The position numbers and the translations under genes were made by a program. This document shows positions 47,840-58,546 of a stretch of DNA of 64,000 nt, piece by piece. This DNA is from Panicum virgatum (lineage: Eukaryota; Streptophyta; Magnoliopsida; Poales; Poaceae): assembly GCF_016808335.1 (NCBI RefSeq), contig NC_053137.1, forward strand, positions 4,415,904-4,479,903. The letters run 5' to 3'. Position 1 is the first letter of the stretch, and every line of letters begins with the position of its first letter. The notes below the pieces were generated by a model that had not been told where the DNA came from, did not search any database, and was given only the letters and a program-made list of their open reading frames with translations.

Positions 47840-48359
47840 CTATCCCGAACGGGGGCGCTTGCGGAACGGGAGCACCCTCTTGATCTCCTCTGGGTAGCTG
47901 AGGGGAAAGATATCCCCGACGGTCTTCAGACTCTGTAGAACCTCTGGGATCTCGATCGCTGGCCGCAGGCTCTCGTAGGGGCAACGGTGCAGGTGTAAGT
48001 CCGTAGGGATAGGATCGAAGTTCTCCTTGCGGATCTTGGTCCTACTCCCCTCTGGAAGCTGGTCCTGCAACTCCTGTAGCTCGCACACCCTCACTGCATC
48101 AGTCAGTCTCCAAGTCTGCTCTAGACGGTCGGCCTTGTCGCGGTAGTACGCGACAGTGCGGAGTAGCTGGGTGAGGTTGTCTTGGTTCTCCCTCAGTCAC
48201 CTTCTGTATGGCGAACTTGACGCGGTCCTTGGAGATGTCGGCCTTCCCGAGAACTCGCTCGAACCACTCGAAAGCCTCGACGCGGTGCAGCTGGTAAGCC
48301 TCCTCATCGTGGCGGAGACACTGCCTCAACAGCTGCTCGATCTCCTCGACCTTGTCCAT
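47840..48359 (-). pseudogene. Accessory sense ORF in the Tekay leader, frameshifted
   Basis: Between primer site and gag, on the same strand as gag-pol, two abutting frames look like one former protein of about 170 residues. The first starts at 48359 with MDKVEEIEQLLRQCLRHDEE and continues with EAFEWFERVLGKADISKDRV. After a probable one-base deletion near 48188 the frame changes and continues as LLRTVAYYRDKADRLEQTW, then CELQELQDQLPEGSR, to the stop at 47840. Composition is charged and Leu-rich, helical, possibly coiled coil; the C-terminus is basic (RKRPRSG). I know no domain for it. Extra ORFs upstream of gag are known from Tat/Ogre elements but are not a standard part of Tekay. Function unknown. 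Confidence 0.6.
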
Positions 48360-48536
48360 CTGCGCGTAAACGTAGAAGAAGGTGTTAGCAAAAGGTGAGA
48401 TGGTTAGATGAAGGAGGTGGTAAGAGTGAAAAGGTAGTTATTTATAGATCAAGGGGGCATATAGGAGTAGACAGAGTAGTTTTAGATCGTTCCTAAACTA
48501 ACGACCATTCTAGGGCTCGTGCTACAGTCAAGTATA

Positions 48537-48548
48537 GCTCTGATACCA
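48537..48548 (-). other. Primer-binding site (initiator Met-tRNA)
   Basis: The plus strand reads GCTCTGATACCA; the coding strand is TGGTATCAGAGC, the standard complement of the 3' end of plant initiator Met-tRNA. It lies two bases from the 5' LTR. Confidence 0.95.
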
Positions 48549-48550
48549 AC

Positions 48551-51500
48551 TGAAACGAACCGGGTTCCCGAAAGGGCAACCCGACTCCCTGTATCGTCGT
48601 GATAGTACCTAGATCAGTCGCTATCATATACAGAACTCATTTCAGGTAGAAATCACAGTCATACCAGCGATTACAGAACATTCATGGGTTTAACTTATTA
48701 CAGCATTCGGGATAAAGTAATAATCTCCGAGTACAAGCCCGATGGGCTAAAGGAGGTGCAAACAGAAAACGTAGCGGTAACTAAGACTTCATGCTGGTCC
48801 TCCTCCGGGAATCTTCTTCTCAACAGGCATCCTTGAGTGTAGCACGCCTTCAGTCTTACCACCCGTCGTCGTTGTTATCATACTCCGAGTCATACCCTGC
48901 ATCTATCCAGTCTATCCCCAAGGATGGGATAGGTCCACGTCACCATCAGCATGAAGCAATATGTGGATGCATTAAGGTAAAAACAATGCCAAGGAAAAGG
49001 CTATGGTTTCCTATGCAAGCATTTATAACAAGTCAAACATTCACCTTCAGACGCGGGCAGCTCCGGCACCCGGACTCCTAGTCAACTAACTTCCACTACA
49101 ACAACTACCCAACTTCGGTGCGGGAACTCCCTCTCCCCGCACCTCAGCTGCTATCCGAGCAGGAAAGTGGACTAGAGGAAGGTAGAAGAGTATATGTGGA
49201 TCTAACTACAGTGTGGTGCCAGATCAAGGGTTGTACGTGACCGAGTACGCGGCTATACGTATAGTTTTCACCCTGCAGGGGTTGTACACCTGTACCCACT
49301 CGCCCCGAATCCAGCCGGCAAGCAACTCCGACTATCTCCGAGGCACCAGTCAACGAAACTAACGGCTCCGACACCATCCTACTCCCGGTCTGGGGCGCGT
49401 CCTCCCACAGTAGGTCGCCCGGGGCTGTGAAGCTATCTAGAATGGAATCTCCATGGATCCTGCGATCTGGGGCTAAAGGGTCCTGCCCACTCCCCCTGAC
49501 ACTGAAACACTCTCCTCCTGCAGTAATGGTGCCGCACGTAGCTAGCCCGGGCTGGGTCCCCCCTCATAAAGGATAAGTGGTGTGCACGTTTGACATAGTT
49601 TCGTCACTAGGGCGAGCGTCTTCGTCCATAGTTTGCGTTCCGTAAACACGGTTCGCGATCGGCACCCATTACAGGTATCGCCACCTCAACTCCTCAACTC
49701 ATGTTCCCACGGGAACAACCTTGCACCCGCCACAGGTGCTTGTCACCCATCACAGGTGCTCATAGGGTTGTGCCCAACACACAACCCACAGCTCCCGACC
49801 CTAAGGTCAGAGAAAGGGTCCGCTCGCCCCGTTGTAACCTATCCCCAACTCCTGTATAGGTGGAGGCATCTTCCAGCACGCAAGGACTATACCATATATA
49901 TATTCCCATACCCCAATCTCACACACACATAGTAGCAATAGCATACATCAACAAATGATAAACATGGGAAACAAGGAATACGGTAATAAATGGTTATGCA
50001 AGCTCATCTCAACACTCAATTTGGGGGCGTAGCATGTCTAGCAAGCAATGCCTAATAGGTATTCAAAACATGGATGGGCGTGAACCTGGGGTCTCATTGT
50101 GCTCCTGGAAGTCGGGGTAGTCGTAGCCTCCGGTCTGCTCCTCGGCGTCAGGTCCTATTCGTAATTACGGGAAGGTATAAGGGTCCAAGTGCAAAGATGT
50201 ACAAAACTCCTCAAAAGAATATCCAAATCACAGCAACTCCTACTCTAACGCGTAGGTCATGATTTTAGAAGAATTATGAAACTGGTTTCATAATTTTCGG
50301 AGCTACGGTTGATTTATTATCAATTTTCTAAGCCTAAAAGCATTACTGGAAAAGCCACGTGGCATGCTGACGTTAGCATGACGTCATCAGGGGGTTCGGG
50401 TATGATGACGTCAGCATGGCCCATGCTGACGTCAACATTGACCAGGTCAATGTTGACCCAGTCAACAGTCAGCGGTCGTTGGTCTCAGGGGGCCCACCGG
50501 TCAGTCAGCGGGTCTCACCGACAGGTGGGACCCGTGTGTCAGTGCTGTGAAAAAGAAAAAGAAAACTCGCGTTGTCGGGCCGAAAGTCCACCTGGGCTTC
50601 TCTTCCTCTGTGGCCTTTTGGGCCGAACTCGGCCCGTCCTCTCCTCCTTCTTCTTTTTTTCTATTTCTTCTCTCCCCGCTGCGGCTGACAACTCCGGCCC
50701 ACTTGTCGGTGACTCCTGGATCCCGTGCGGCCTCCTCTCGATCCGGTGCAAACTCTAGCGCGTGTGTGCGTGTGTTTCTTGTGTGTGTTGGGTAGGCTCG
50801 CCATGCCGCGAACGCAACGTCGCGGCGTGGGTGCGGCGACGGTGCATCGGCGGCACGATGGCAACGGCGCCACGCGGCTGCGGTTCGACGTCCAGGCGAG
50901 CAAATCTCCGCCTTGGCTCGGGCGTGAATGCGCACAGGTCAGGAGGGCCAAGGGTGCTCTGGGCCGATCTCATACGCTCGCACGCCGGCGCGGTCGTGGA
51001 GAGGCCATGGCGGGCCGGTGGCGGCTTGGTCAGGTTACGGCGGGGGTTGCAGCGCCGAGGCGGGTAAGAGCCTGCCCTCGGGCTCCCATGTACGCGCGCA
51101 CACGTAGCGGACACCAGGCAAGGCCATGGCGGGCCCATGGCGGCAGAACGGGGCAAGGCGAGTGGCCTCCGCGGCGGCGCCATGGCACGCCAGCAGGGCG
51201 AATCGGCGAGGACCCTTCCAGGGCGAGCAAGGGCGTCGCCCTGGTGGTCTGGCCGTGGCCGTGCGCACGCGTGCGGGCATCGGGTTTACCCGAGCCACGG
51301 CGTGGCCGCGCGCTAGGCACGGCGGCGCTAGGACAGGGGAACGGTGGGTTGCGGGGTGAACGGCGGTGCGGCTCGTCAGGCTCCTGCAGGCACACAAACA
51401 AGGAGAACGGGGTTCCTAGGGCACGCTACCGGCGACTCAACAGCGGCTGAAGCACACCGGAGCAGGGATTTGGGCAAAGGGCGAACGACGCTCACCTGTC

Positions 51501-52539
51501 GGGTCTGAGGAAGATGTGCTCGGAGCGGTGGCGATTCGGTGCAGGCGGGCCGAGGCTGTGCCGTGCCGAGCTGCAACATCGTTGCAGGGGTGCGGGGCGC
51601 CGGCTCGGGCTAGCTCCGGTGGCGGCGGCTCCTTCCACCTTCTCCTTCCTTCCTCTGCTTCTTCCCCTCTCTTGGCGGCGGCGGTGGAAGGGGAATTTCC
51701 CTGGGTGGCTAGGGTTTTGGCGTCGGGGCCATGGGGGTTTTATAGGCGAGGCACTAGGGTTAGGGGTGGCTCGGACGCCGGGGAACGGTGCGGATGTGAC
51801 GGGCTCGCCGAGCGGACGCGTGGCAGCATCAGGACTCCACGGCGGGCTTTCGTGCGCGACGGGAAAGGGGGAAGCGCGTGCGGCAAGGAATCGGGGCCGA
51901 CCGCGGGGGCAGACGCGGGCGTCATCAGGGCAGTTGGCCGGCGGGAGTCGCGCTCCGCGCGCTGTCACGGAGTGCCGCGGCGGAAAAAGCAGGGGAGCAC
52001 GGGTGGTTGTGAGGAGGAAGGGAAAGCTGACAGGTGGGGCCCGCCTGTCAGTGGCTCACGGCGGCGAACGGGCGAGAGGAGCGGTAGCGGGCCGGCGCGG
52101 AGGGTCAGCTGGGCCTCGCGGGCGCGTTCGCGCGAGACGCACACGTCACAGGCCGCGGAGGGGGTTTCTGGGCCGAACGAGAAAGGGAAGGTCGGTCGGG
52201 CTGGCTAGGATAGGTGGGTTTCGGCCCGTTTCAGTTAGAGGTTTAGGTTAGCTTTTGTATTTGATTTGAATGGTTTTAATTCAAATCAAATACCACACAA
52301 TTCAACCAAAAACCATCCAAACGAATTTGAAACAAGTAGAGGCAATAAACTCCAAATCCAAATGTAGCACACTAACATTTAGGTCCTTGTGATAGAGTTA
52401 TAGTTTAAATTCTAAGAATTTGGGAAAGAATAGCATTATCCCTTAAGTGTTCCTAGTTACTAACACTTCCACACAAAAAGTTTTTGAAATTTCGTACTTT
52501 TGAAGATCATAACATTCCATAAAATTACGGGATGTTACA
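48551..52539 (-). repeat. 5' LTR of the Tekay element (right copy)
   Basis: 3,989 bp. It contains a cluster of TGACGTCA and TTGAC(C) words at about 50361-50470, also present in the left LTR. It retains two blocks missing from the left copy (about 51270-51320 and 51630-51690). Confidence 0.93.
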
Positions 52540-52714
52540 ATACGGGCCCCCAGTTGAGGAGAAATTGCAACTAGCTTAGACGGGTTTTCATTAAGAAGGA
52601 AAAATAGGCATCCAAATATGAGCTGACTTGTTGAACCTTGCACAATGCATAATCGTTCTTTGCCATCCCCACCAACTAGTAGACTCACTTGATAAAGAGA
52701 AATGTTAAATGGTC

Positions 52715-53330
52715 TGTTTGGATGGAGTAAAACTAAAATTTGCCATGGCTAAGACCTTGTTTGGATGGGGCCGGGGTGACTAAAATTAGTCACCCTTTTT
52801 TAGTCACTTTTAGTCACAGTCTAAAAGGGACTAAAATTTCTCTAGTCCATTAGAGCAAGTATAGTAGTCGGCGGATAGCCGGCGAGATCCGACGAGGAGC
52901 AGAGAGGAAGTAGGAGAGAGAAAAGAACAAGCGACTTGTGAGTTGTGAGACGCTAGCACTGTTGTAGCGGGCGAAATGTACGGTGCCAACCTTTTTCCCA
53001 CTCTCATACTTCCACGTCGCAGTTTTGCACTAAAAATTGGTGGAGTCCGCCACCCATGAGCTCGGCAGCTCGGATGAGCTGGAGCTCGATACGCCGGCAA
53101 GCAGACGTAGTTATTAGTTTTGCTCTTAGTCATGGAAGGCTTGCTAAAAGTGACTGAAGTGCTCTCTCTCCTCCGTGGACCATGTGTCTGGCTCTACCTC
53201 TCTCCTCTCTCCCTCTCCTTTCTCTCTTCCTTAGTCCCCTTTTAGTCCCTCTATCCAAAAGGGGTGACTAAAGTTTAGATGTCTAAATCTTAGTTGGGTA
53301 AAATTAGTCTTGTCCTATTTGGATGCTTGG
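52715..53330. mobile_element. Nested MITE cluster (outer element)
   Basis: Words such as CTTGTTTGGATGGGG, GGGTGACTAAAATTAGTCACCC and, on the far side, TTTTAGTCCCTCTATCCAAA and GGGGTGACTAAA, form a disrupted inverted-repeat element of PIF/Tourist style. It is interrupted by a second MITE at 52853-53125. Outer ends are uncertain. Confidence 0.45.
52853..53125. mobile_element. MITE inserted within another MITE
   Basis: A 273-bp element begins GAGCAAGTATAGTAG and ends CTATT-like sequence closing in TAGTTTTGCTC, flanked by TTA on both sides (52850-52852 and 53126-53128). It has no coding capacity. Confidence 0.65.
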
Positions 53331-54384
53331 ACTGAACTTCACCTATTATACTGTGAAAAGTTGTTTATACCATGTACTATGCACACGATGCAAGATGATA
53401 GAATTTGACGAGGATATTTTGATATTTTGCTTTCTACTATCAGAAATTAGCCCTCGTTAACTAGGTTTGGAGCTATTGGGCTAAACTTTAGTTGGGGTGT
53501 CGGCTAATTTTAATTTCAGTCCATATTTAGCCTTGGATTATATAGAGTTAATTTTTAGCGCTGATGACTAAAAATTAGCCCCTGGATCAAACAGGCGGCC
53601 CAAAGTGACATTATGCATAATTTAGTTAGTCCCATTTTCCACTAGTATAAGTCCGGATTCCACTATGATATGATCATTACGACTGACAGTTCTCACACGT
53701 CAATTCGGTCCTATTTGAAACGCAAAAATACCAAGTTGGCAAGTTTTCCCGCGTTCCAAACAGCCCTCACCTGCTAGCAATGAAAACTGAAGTGGATTTC
53801 TTTATGAACACGCACGTACGCTGATCGCAAGAGAGCAAAAATGATCTCTTTTTGACCAGCGGTGGACTAAGTTGTCGAGTGTTTAAATGCACGCGCTAGC
53901 TGCGTGCTGGGATTTAACAAAGCCGGCACGCTTCTCTCTCTGTCTCTACTGACCTCACGAACAAAGTGCCTGCCACTAAATTGCGTATTTGCGAAGCAAG
54001 GTTAAGCTTAATGACGCGCCTGATCACGTGTTACGCGCACGCTAAATAACCACTGCACCGGCTGGGTTACGTAACTAATGACGTGCGTTCTCCTCTCCGA
54101 TTTGCAAATTGCAAAGAGGGACGATACGATGACAGTGGCGCTCGCGGCGTCGTCGTCGTCGTCATCATCATCGTAGTCGCGAGTGGAATGTCGGCAAGTG
54201 GGATTCCCGGTGTAAAGGTGAGCTGGGCCACTCAGCTCCGATTGGTGTTGATCTGCGTATACCTGGAAGGATTACCAGCCACATAGAGGTCGAGTCAATC
54301 GGCCAAAACCTGATGCTTGCTACAGTGTCTCACAGAATTATTCCAATAAGCACTTACTAGGAGATACTCCCACGCTTGTACAAC
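53331..54384. other. Intergenic DNA, no gene supported
   Basis: A short AT-rich inverted segment at about 53455-53606 (AAATTAGCCCTCG against AAAATTAGCCCCTGG and a GTTTGG/CAAACAGG pair) may be a degraded MITE. A run of GTC trinucleotides lies at 54149-54175. No ORF shows a motif. Confidence 0.4.
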
Positions 54385-54387
54385 AAT

Positions 54388-55438
54388 GGCCCTGTTTGGA
54401 TACTCTAACTGGGTTAGAAGTTAGAGTTAGATTCTAACTCAGAACTAATTCTAACTAAAGTGATGTTTGGATGGAAAGGTTAGAGTTAGATTAAATGTAC
54501 TTTTCCAATTATTTGGTCTCTCTCCAGCAGGATTTGATGTGGCTAGCTTTGTGTGCCCTCCTCCCTGGTTCCTCTCTCCCTCCCACGCCGCCCCATCTAT
54601 CTCCCAAAGTTCCCTCTCTCTCCCCCGCCTCTCTCACGCCACAGCAGGGTGCTCGCCGCCGTGCTAGTCGCGGCGTTCGGCGGCGCCCTCCTCGTCTGCG
54701 CTAATCTCCGGGGGCAGCCCGCCCCTGACCTTGTTGACGAACCTCGACGACGGCGTCGCCGCGTCCTCGGGTGGCGACGGGAACCGGCTCAAGCTCCTTG
54801 ACCGCCGGACGCGGCTTCCCCCTCGCCGCTGCTGCCCACAGATGGCCTCCCACGCATGGCGGAGCGGAGCTCGACGTCGAGCGGGCCGCGAGCCTGGCCG
54901 GCACGGGGGGCGGAGGATCTCCGCGTGGTGGCTCACCGGAGCCGGGGGGAGGAGCTCCGCGTGGTGGATCGCCTTATCTGTGTTCGAGCTCGAGCTAAGC
55001 CTCGCCAGGGCGGCGGATCTTGGGGCGCGGCGCTCGGCCAGCGAACGGTGCCGCTCCGAGGGGGGGCACTCGGAGGGGGGGCGCGGACGGCGGCGCTCGG
55101 AGGGCCGGCGAACGGCGAGGCTTTGAGGGGCGGCAGCGAACAGCGAGGTCGAAGGGGTGCGCGGAGGGGCGACGAGGGGGGGGCGCAGAGGGACGGCGGG
55201 GGAGGGGGGAGCGGACGGGCGGATAGGGGTGGCAGCGTGCGGCACACAGGGATCCAGAGAGAGAGAAAAACATGGGGCCCACCACTCTAACCCAAATAAT
55301 CACCCTTTGGAGGGGATAATTTTTTGGGGTGAGTTAGATGCATCTAACCAACTCTAACCCACCCTGTTTGGATATTTTTGGGTTAGATGGACTCAAAAAA
55401 GCCAACTCTAACTCTAACCCATGAATCCAAATAGGGCC
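54388..55438. mobile_element. Non-autonomous PIF-like element with GC-rich interior
   Basis: A 1,051-bp element has ends GGCCCTGTTTGGAT and ATCCAAATAGGGCC (one mismatch) and an AAT duplication (54385-54387 and 55439-55441). Subterminal TTAGAGTTAG words occur in inverted orientation on both arms. The interior (about 54640-55250) is strongly GC-rich with overlapping frames on both strands (longest 193 codons, minus) but no domain I recognise. It may be captured host sequence (Pack-type) or simple GC-rich filler. Confidence 0.75.
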
Positions 55439-55789
55439 AATGTAACGATGCTTTTGTGACTTTGAGCACCAATGTAGAGCAGCAGGTTTACTTTGCATCA
55501 TGAGAAATTGTTAAAAATACCCTTGTGGTGCGGTGGCACGCCTTTACCCGCTATGGTCGTTTAAATTTGAATGCGGCACATGAATATTTTTTAGAAAAAA
55601 TTGTGTGCATCCTTGGATAGTGCATCTTAATTACTTCGACTATGTGGGTATGAATGTGGTGTTTATGTGCAACTTGTACTTAAGAAAGCAATGTGGTATC
55701 CACATTGTTCAGTCTAATTAAGAAAGTTTGAGATTAATATATAGGACTTGTTTGAATAATAAAATTGTATGTGTGTGAGGGGCCAGAGG

Positions 55790-56327
55790 CACTAGTAGAA
55801 AACAAGCCACAGGTCCACCCTAAAAGTACCGGTATCAAAATGAACCGGTACCTATACTAGCATAGGTACCGGCTCATCTTCATACCGGTACTTTTGGGGT
55901 TGATAGAATTTATGGATGAGCCTTAGGTACCGGTTGGTAACACCAACCGGTACCGAAGGCTTACCATAGGTACCGGGTGGTACCATCAACCGGTACATAC
56001 GGATGAGTCTTAGGTACCGGTTGGTGTTACCAACCGGTACCTAAGGCTCATCCAAGGATTACTTCAAAAGGAAAATATCTCTCTTCCCATCACAAGTGAT
56101 GTGTAGGTCAGATGGTAAGAAAGGTGCACATGACGCAAGAAGTCCCAAGTTCGAATCCCAGCCACCACTGCATGCATATTTTTGACAAAAATGAATGCCA
56201 TTGGTACCGGTTGTGTTACCCGGTGTTAAAGCCAAAAGCCTTTGGTCTCGATTTCGGGGTACCGGTTGGAAAAACCGGTACCTAAGGCCCTATTCAACCG
56301 GTGCCTAAGGGCCTTTTTCCAGTAGTG
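55790..56327. mobile_element. Short non-autonomous CACTA element
   Basis: A 538-bp element has ends CACTAGTAGAAAA and TTTTTCCAGTAGTG and a 3-bp duplication AGG (55787-55789 and 56328-56330). It carries many subterminal copies of ACCGGTACC/GGTACCGG. There is no transposase. A tRNA-like segment lies inside. Confidence 0.85.
56101..56167 (+). other. tRNA-like segment with A- and B-box motifs inside the CACTA element
   Basis: TAGGTCAGATGG (A-box-like, about 56104) is followed about 44 bases later by AGTTCGAATCC (about 56148), one base from the B-box consensus, then CAGCCACCA. Arms do not pair well enough for a true tRNA, so this is called a degenerate tRNA-derived or pol III promoter-like segment. 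Confidence 0.5.
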
Positions 56328-56351
56328 AGGCATTCTACCCCGGTTGGACCG

Positions 56352-58015
56352 TGTAACGAACATGGCCCTATTAAGGTCATTTCAAGTGATTTTGGTGATC
56401 GATTGACAATGCATTCAATGGAACTAATAAGTTTGTTGAGTGAATATTTCTAGATCTCAAAGATGTAGTAAAAATACCTTAGCAAAGCAAAACATGAAGA
56501 AAGAACTCAAGAAAATGCTGAATTGGACGAGTTATGCAAAAATCAGTAGCACCGGTTCTTCCTATGACCCTGCACCGGTCTATTCGACAAGCATCGGTTT
56601 AACCAACGCACAAAACTTGCTTAAATGAGATGGACTTCAGCAGAATCTTGTAGATAATTTCACAAGCTTTCCATAGAGTATAAGATCATCGAAATCGGAG
56701 TTCGGAGTAAAAAGTTATGGTCAAAACACGAAGAAGCTAATTTCTGTGTGGCACCGGTTAAACCGATGTCTATCACTGGTTATTCTGATGTTCAAAATTT
56801 GGTCAAATGAGATAGACTTTAGCAGAATCTTGTAGATAATTTCACAAGCTTTTCAAAGAGTACAAGATCATCCAAATCGGAGTTCGGAGTAAAAAGTTAT
56901 GGCCAAAATACGAAGCACCTTGAAACTGATTCCTATAAGCACCAGAAATTCCGATGCTACTAAAAAAACATCGGTGCAATGCACCGTACTATTGTCTAGA
57001 GATCATGTTTTTTGTCGATCATGTTTTTTGTCCCAGAAAGTTTCTTTAGCACCGGATAAACCGATGCTACCATCAGATATTCCGATGGTACCATATTTCA
57101 GCTGCAGAACTCGTCAGAAAGGACCAACGGCTAGTTCAAGCTATTAGGGACCGGATAAACAGATGACTAGGCACCGGTTAGACCGATGCTTACGCAGAAA
57201 TGCCCTCAACGGCTACAAACGGCTACTTCGAGTTTGTGGGCTATATATATGGCATCCCCCGGGCATTTTGGAGTTGCTGGAGACTAGAGAGATCAAATAC
57301 ACATTGAAGAACACATCCAAGCCAACCCAAGTGCATATTGATCAAATTCTTAGGCTTAGCACAAGCTTTATGAGTGTTAGTACTAGGATTAGCTCTTTAG
57401 TGAGTGTGAGAGCAAGGTGTTGTGCCTTGTGGCCGGTTCTAGAGTGAACCAACAAGTTTTTCAGTGTGCCGGCCTCTTGGAGCATTTGGTGGCTCACCAG
57501 CACGCCATCGACCATTCGGCTTGGTGTGGAATGGCGACGACGACCTTGTACGGGGGACGTGGAGCCCCTCTCCTTTGTAGGCAAGCTCCTTAGTGGAAAG
57601 CGGGATCAAGGTGATCGTGATTGTGTTCACGGAAGAGACTTGATTGCCGGGAAGCGATACTCTTCGTGAGTGCTTCATCAACGTCGATGTAGGGGCGTCT
57701 TTGTGGCAATCCGAACCACGGAATAAATCCACGTGTCGAGAGTTTGCTTCCTCTCATCCCTTCTTTTTAAGCTTCCGTATTTCATATTGCAATCTTTGTG
57801 CCTTTACTTTCATAGAGTAGTATCTTAATAGAATTGGCTATAGGTTGCTAAACTCTTTTGGAATGAGGGTTTCATACTAGAATAACTATAGTTGCATATC
57901 TAGATAGCTTGTTCTAGATTAAGTTTTTGTGCAGTCTAGTTGGAGCCATAGGTTAAGATTTTAGAGTGTCTAATTCACCCTCTCCTCCTCTTAAGGTAGA
58001 GCACGATCACTTTCA
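56352..58015 (+). repeat. Probable solo LTR (Ty1-copia, SIRE/Maximus-like)
   Basis: 1,664 bp from TGTAACGAACATGG to CACGATCACTTTCA, flanked by GACCG (56347-56351) and GACCA (58016-58020), a 5-bp duplication with one mismatch. The terminal TCACCCTCTCCTCCTCTTAA block resembles the 3' end of SIRE-type LTRs. Internally, paired blocks with TCGGAGTTCGGAGTAAAAAG occur twice (about 56695 and 56876). No internal domains or second LTR are present. Orientation and lineage are inferred. Confidence 0.5.
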
Positions 58016-58546
58016 GACCACCCACTACTCTAGCAAAAGCGTGTCCGATGAGATTTAAATAAATCCGGATTGCTTGCTCCAAAGCTGGAGCAGCTAGCCA
58101 CCAAAACCTCCTCGGTTCTCGAATTTCTCAAATCATATACCAAAGCACGTCAAAATATTGATTGGACCAACTAAAATATTTAGTATAATTTTAGTTACAA
58201 CCCAATATCGATAGGACTGATTTCACCGATCAATCGATCATGCATGTCATAAAACTAAGTTAGATTCCTAAATCGATACAATAATTTGATGACCCTTAAT
58301 TACTGTAGCCAATAAGAAGTATTTGGTTGAATCAAAGAGTCGACGAAGTGAGAAATCCTTAAAAGTGGTGACTAATGGAACACTAAGACGGCGTTGCGAA
58401 CGTGTGGCGGACATATATGTAAGGTAGAAGCATTCGGGCCTGGGGCCTATTTGGGAAGGCTCACTTCAGCTTCGGCTTCACCTGTTTTGTGCAAATTGAG
58501 GCACTATAGCGTGAAGCTGTTTTGTAAGCCCTGACTAAAATAAATT

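Larger units (their letters stand above)
38672..52539 (-). mobile_element. Tekay/Del-type Ty3-gypsy chromovirus, full length
   Basis: A 13,868-bp element has 4-kb LTRs (38672-42715 and 48551-52539) and a perfect 5-bp duplication ATACG (38667-38671 and 52540-52544). Coding is on the minus strand, so the right LTR is the 5' LTR. Minus-strand LTRs start TGTAACATCCCG. Next to the 5' LTR lies a 12-base primer site complementary to initiator Met-tRNA, and next to the 3' LTR a polypurine tract. The order gag, protease, RT, RNase H, integrase, chromodomain identifies a chromovirus; LTR size and start fit Tekay/Del. An extra sense ORF lies upstream of gag. Many stops make it defective. Confidence 0.96.

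Noticed and set aside
56101..56167. A functional tRNA gene
   Set aside because: The B-box is good, but the acceptor and T stems do not pair properly and the segment lies inside a transposon. It is kept only as a tRNA-like segment.
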